NCBI GenBank assembly: GCA_947471745.1
Contig: CANJKZ010000981.1
Coordinates: forward strand, 744,001 to 808,000
Origin: Closterium sp. Naga37s-1
Lineage: Eukaryota; Streptophyta; Zygnematophyceae; Desmidiales; Closteriaceae
Length of the DNA: 64,000 nucleotides
Reading direction: 5' to 3'
The notes under the pieces are model-generated. The model worked only from the letters and a program-made list of their open reading frames with translations, had not been told where the DNA came from and searched no databases. This document shows positions 62,756 through 64,000 of this stretch, in pieces. The translations under genes were made by a program, and so were the position numbers. Positions within the stretch are counted from its first letter, which is position 1. Every line of letters begins with the position of its first letter.

Positions 62756-64000
62756 CTAAGCACCCCGAGCCTCAGCACCCCCAGACTCAGCACCCCCAGA
62801 CTCAGCACCCCCAGGCTCAGCACCCCTAGAAGCACCAGAGTCAACAGCTACCTCGACAGGCTCGACTGCGTCTACCTGGGACACACCTGACGGGGCAGGA
62901 CCCTGAGGGGGGAGAGGGTCTACCGGGGGGGGACCTGGCGCAAGGAAGAGCGGCGGCGGGGGGAGGGGCGCAGTGCGGTAGGGGAAGAGACGGTAGTAAG
63001 GCACCGACTCGTCAAAGGTGACGTCTTGGGAGGACAGAACACGGCGCGAGGTGGGGTGGTAAAACTGCCAACCAGGCGCGTCAGGGGGGAAGCCAAGGAA
63101 GACGCGGGGAACAGCACGGGGGGACAGCTTGTCCGCAGACAAGTCGCGGACAAACGCTCGAGATCCCCAGACACGAAACGCAGACGCATCGCCAACCTTC
63201 CCCGTCCACCGCAGGGTGGGGGAGGTCTTTGGCAAGGAGACCCGGGGCTGAAGGTTGATCTGATGCGCTGCGTACTGAACCGCAAACGGCCACAGAAAAT
63301 GGGGAGCAGCCGCATGGATCATGGACGTACGAGCGACGTCCATGACCATGCCAATGCGGCGCTCAGCAATCCCATTTTGCTGTGGAGAGGCCGGAAGCGT
63401 GAAGGTCTGGCGGATGCCCTGCGCACGACAGAAGGCTCCCAGAAGGGCAGAGGAAAACTCCCCGCCTCTGTCAGAGTGCAGACGCAGAACAGGAAAGTCC
63501 GAGCCGAAACTCTCTCTGAGGTGGAGACGAGCTGCGCGGATCCAGTCGATCAACACCTCAGTGACGTCACCCTTGCTGCGCAAGGGGAACACCTTGGTGT
63601 AACGCGAGTAGTCGTCAACCACCAACAGGAAGTAACGCTCGTGACCCTGGCCACGGACGCGGGCGGGGCCCCACACGTCCATGTGAAGAGTCTGCAGCGG
63701 AGCCTCTGTCGGAGGAAACTCGGAGGAGTGAGGGGCGGCGCGCTGCCGCCCCTCGACGCAGGGAACGCAGGTAGGGGCAGGCCCCGGAGGGAGGGGAGGG
63801 AGGGACCGGGGGAGACCAGAGACAAGGTAACGGGAGGCCATGTCTCGGAGACGAGGCAAGGAGGGGTGAACAAGGCGGTGGTGCCAGAGGAGAGTCCGGT
63901 GGGACAGGAGATGCCACGAGCAGGGAGCAGACTCAGGACCAGACCTGGACGCTGCAGCAAACACCTGACCCGACGCAGCTACCTGACCAGACTCAGCAAC
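62756..64000 (-). pseudogene. Copia 2 gag-pre-integrase and integrase
   Basis: The frame from the window edge (63964) reads TLLWHHRLVHPSLPRLR, CVPCVEG, HMDVWGPARVRGQGH, LRLHSDRGGEFSS, QQNGIAERRIGM and RVWGSRAFVRD, the intact catalytic triad of a copia integrase. It stops at TAG 62758-62756 in the Glu-Gly-Gly repeats (GAG to TAG). The start lies beyond the window. Confidence 0.85.

Larger units (their letters stand above)
59905..64000 (-). mobile_element. Ty1/copia retrotransposon 2 (minus), split by copia 1
   Basis: The minus strand reads gag-pre-integrase, integrase, linker, RT and RNase H from beyond 64000 down to 59905, then continues at 53108 to its 3' LTR at 52744. It belongs to the same family as copia 1. 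Its 5' LTR and gag lie outside the window. Confidence 0.9.

Overview
The window looks like nuclear DNA of a streptophyte green alga, possibly a Zygnematophyceae of the Closterium kind. This rests on GT-AG introns, a glycosyltransferase-like family I know from land plants, a tRNA-Met-type primer site in a Ty1/copia element, and the style of its retroelements. The organism is an inference, not read from a marker gene. I saw no bacterial operons, CRISPR array, rRNA or tRNA gene.

Layout. Positions 1-9000 hold decayed L1-like LINE copies (ORF1 plus a poly(A) end, a long ORF2 copy with endonuclease, reverse transcriptase and zinc-finger remnants, and a short 3' fragment). Positions 9000-22300 hold at least four broken copies of another non-LTR family, with a Pro/Gln-rich N-terminus, a reverse transcriptase and a C-terminal Cys/His plus restriction-like-endonuclease-type region. 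Their ends lie against (CT)n microsatellites. Positions 22400-50500 are the genic part: a Myb/SANT-like polyQ protein (minus), a CAMK/CDPK-like kinase with a giant disordered N-terminus (plus), a large low-complexity protein with a possible PP1-docking tail (minus), an unrecognised multi-exon gene or 3' continuation (minus), and a type II membrane glycosyltransferase-like gene (minus). Positions 51300-64000 are a three-level nest: a plus-strand Ty1/copia element (53109-59904, 139-bp LTRs, 5-bp target duplication) sits in a minus-strand copia element, which itself sits in the integrase of a minus-strand Ty3/gypsy chromovirus.

Two signals stand out. First, in the kinase and glycosyltransferase genes almost every exon, or exon end, is present as a local cluster of two to eight decaying tandem copies, with usually one copy still fitting the reading frame and splice phase. 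Second, inside these clusters an 18-bp palindrome family, TTTTGAG-NNNN-CTCAAAA with a self-complementary centre (GCGC, ACGT or AATT), repeatedly lies exactly between two direct repeats of 27-43 bp. The core is the same at loci with unrelated flanks, which suggests an inserted or templated palindrome with long target duplications. I know of no described element of this form.

The genes do not form a pathway. The kinase and the polyQ protein are divergent and share about 2.2 kb of upstream DNA. The kinase and the low-complexity gene converge with about 430 bp between them.
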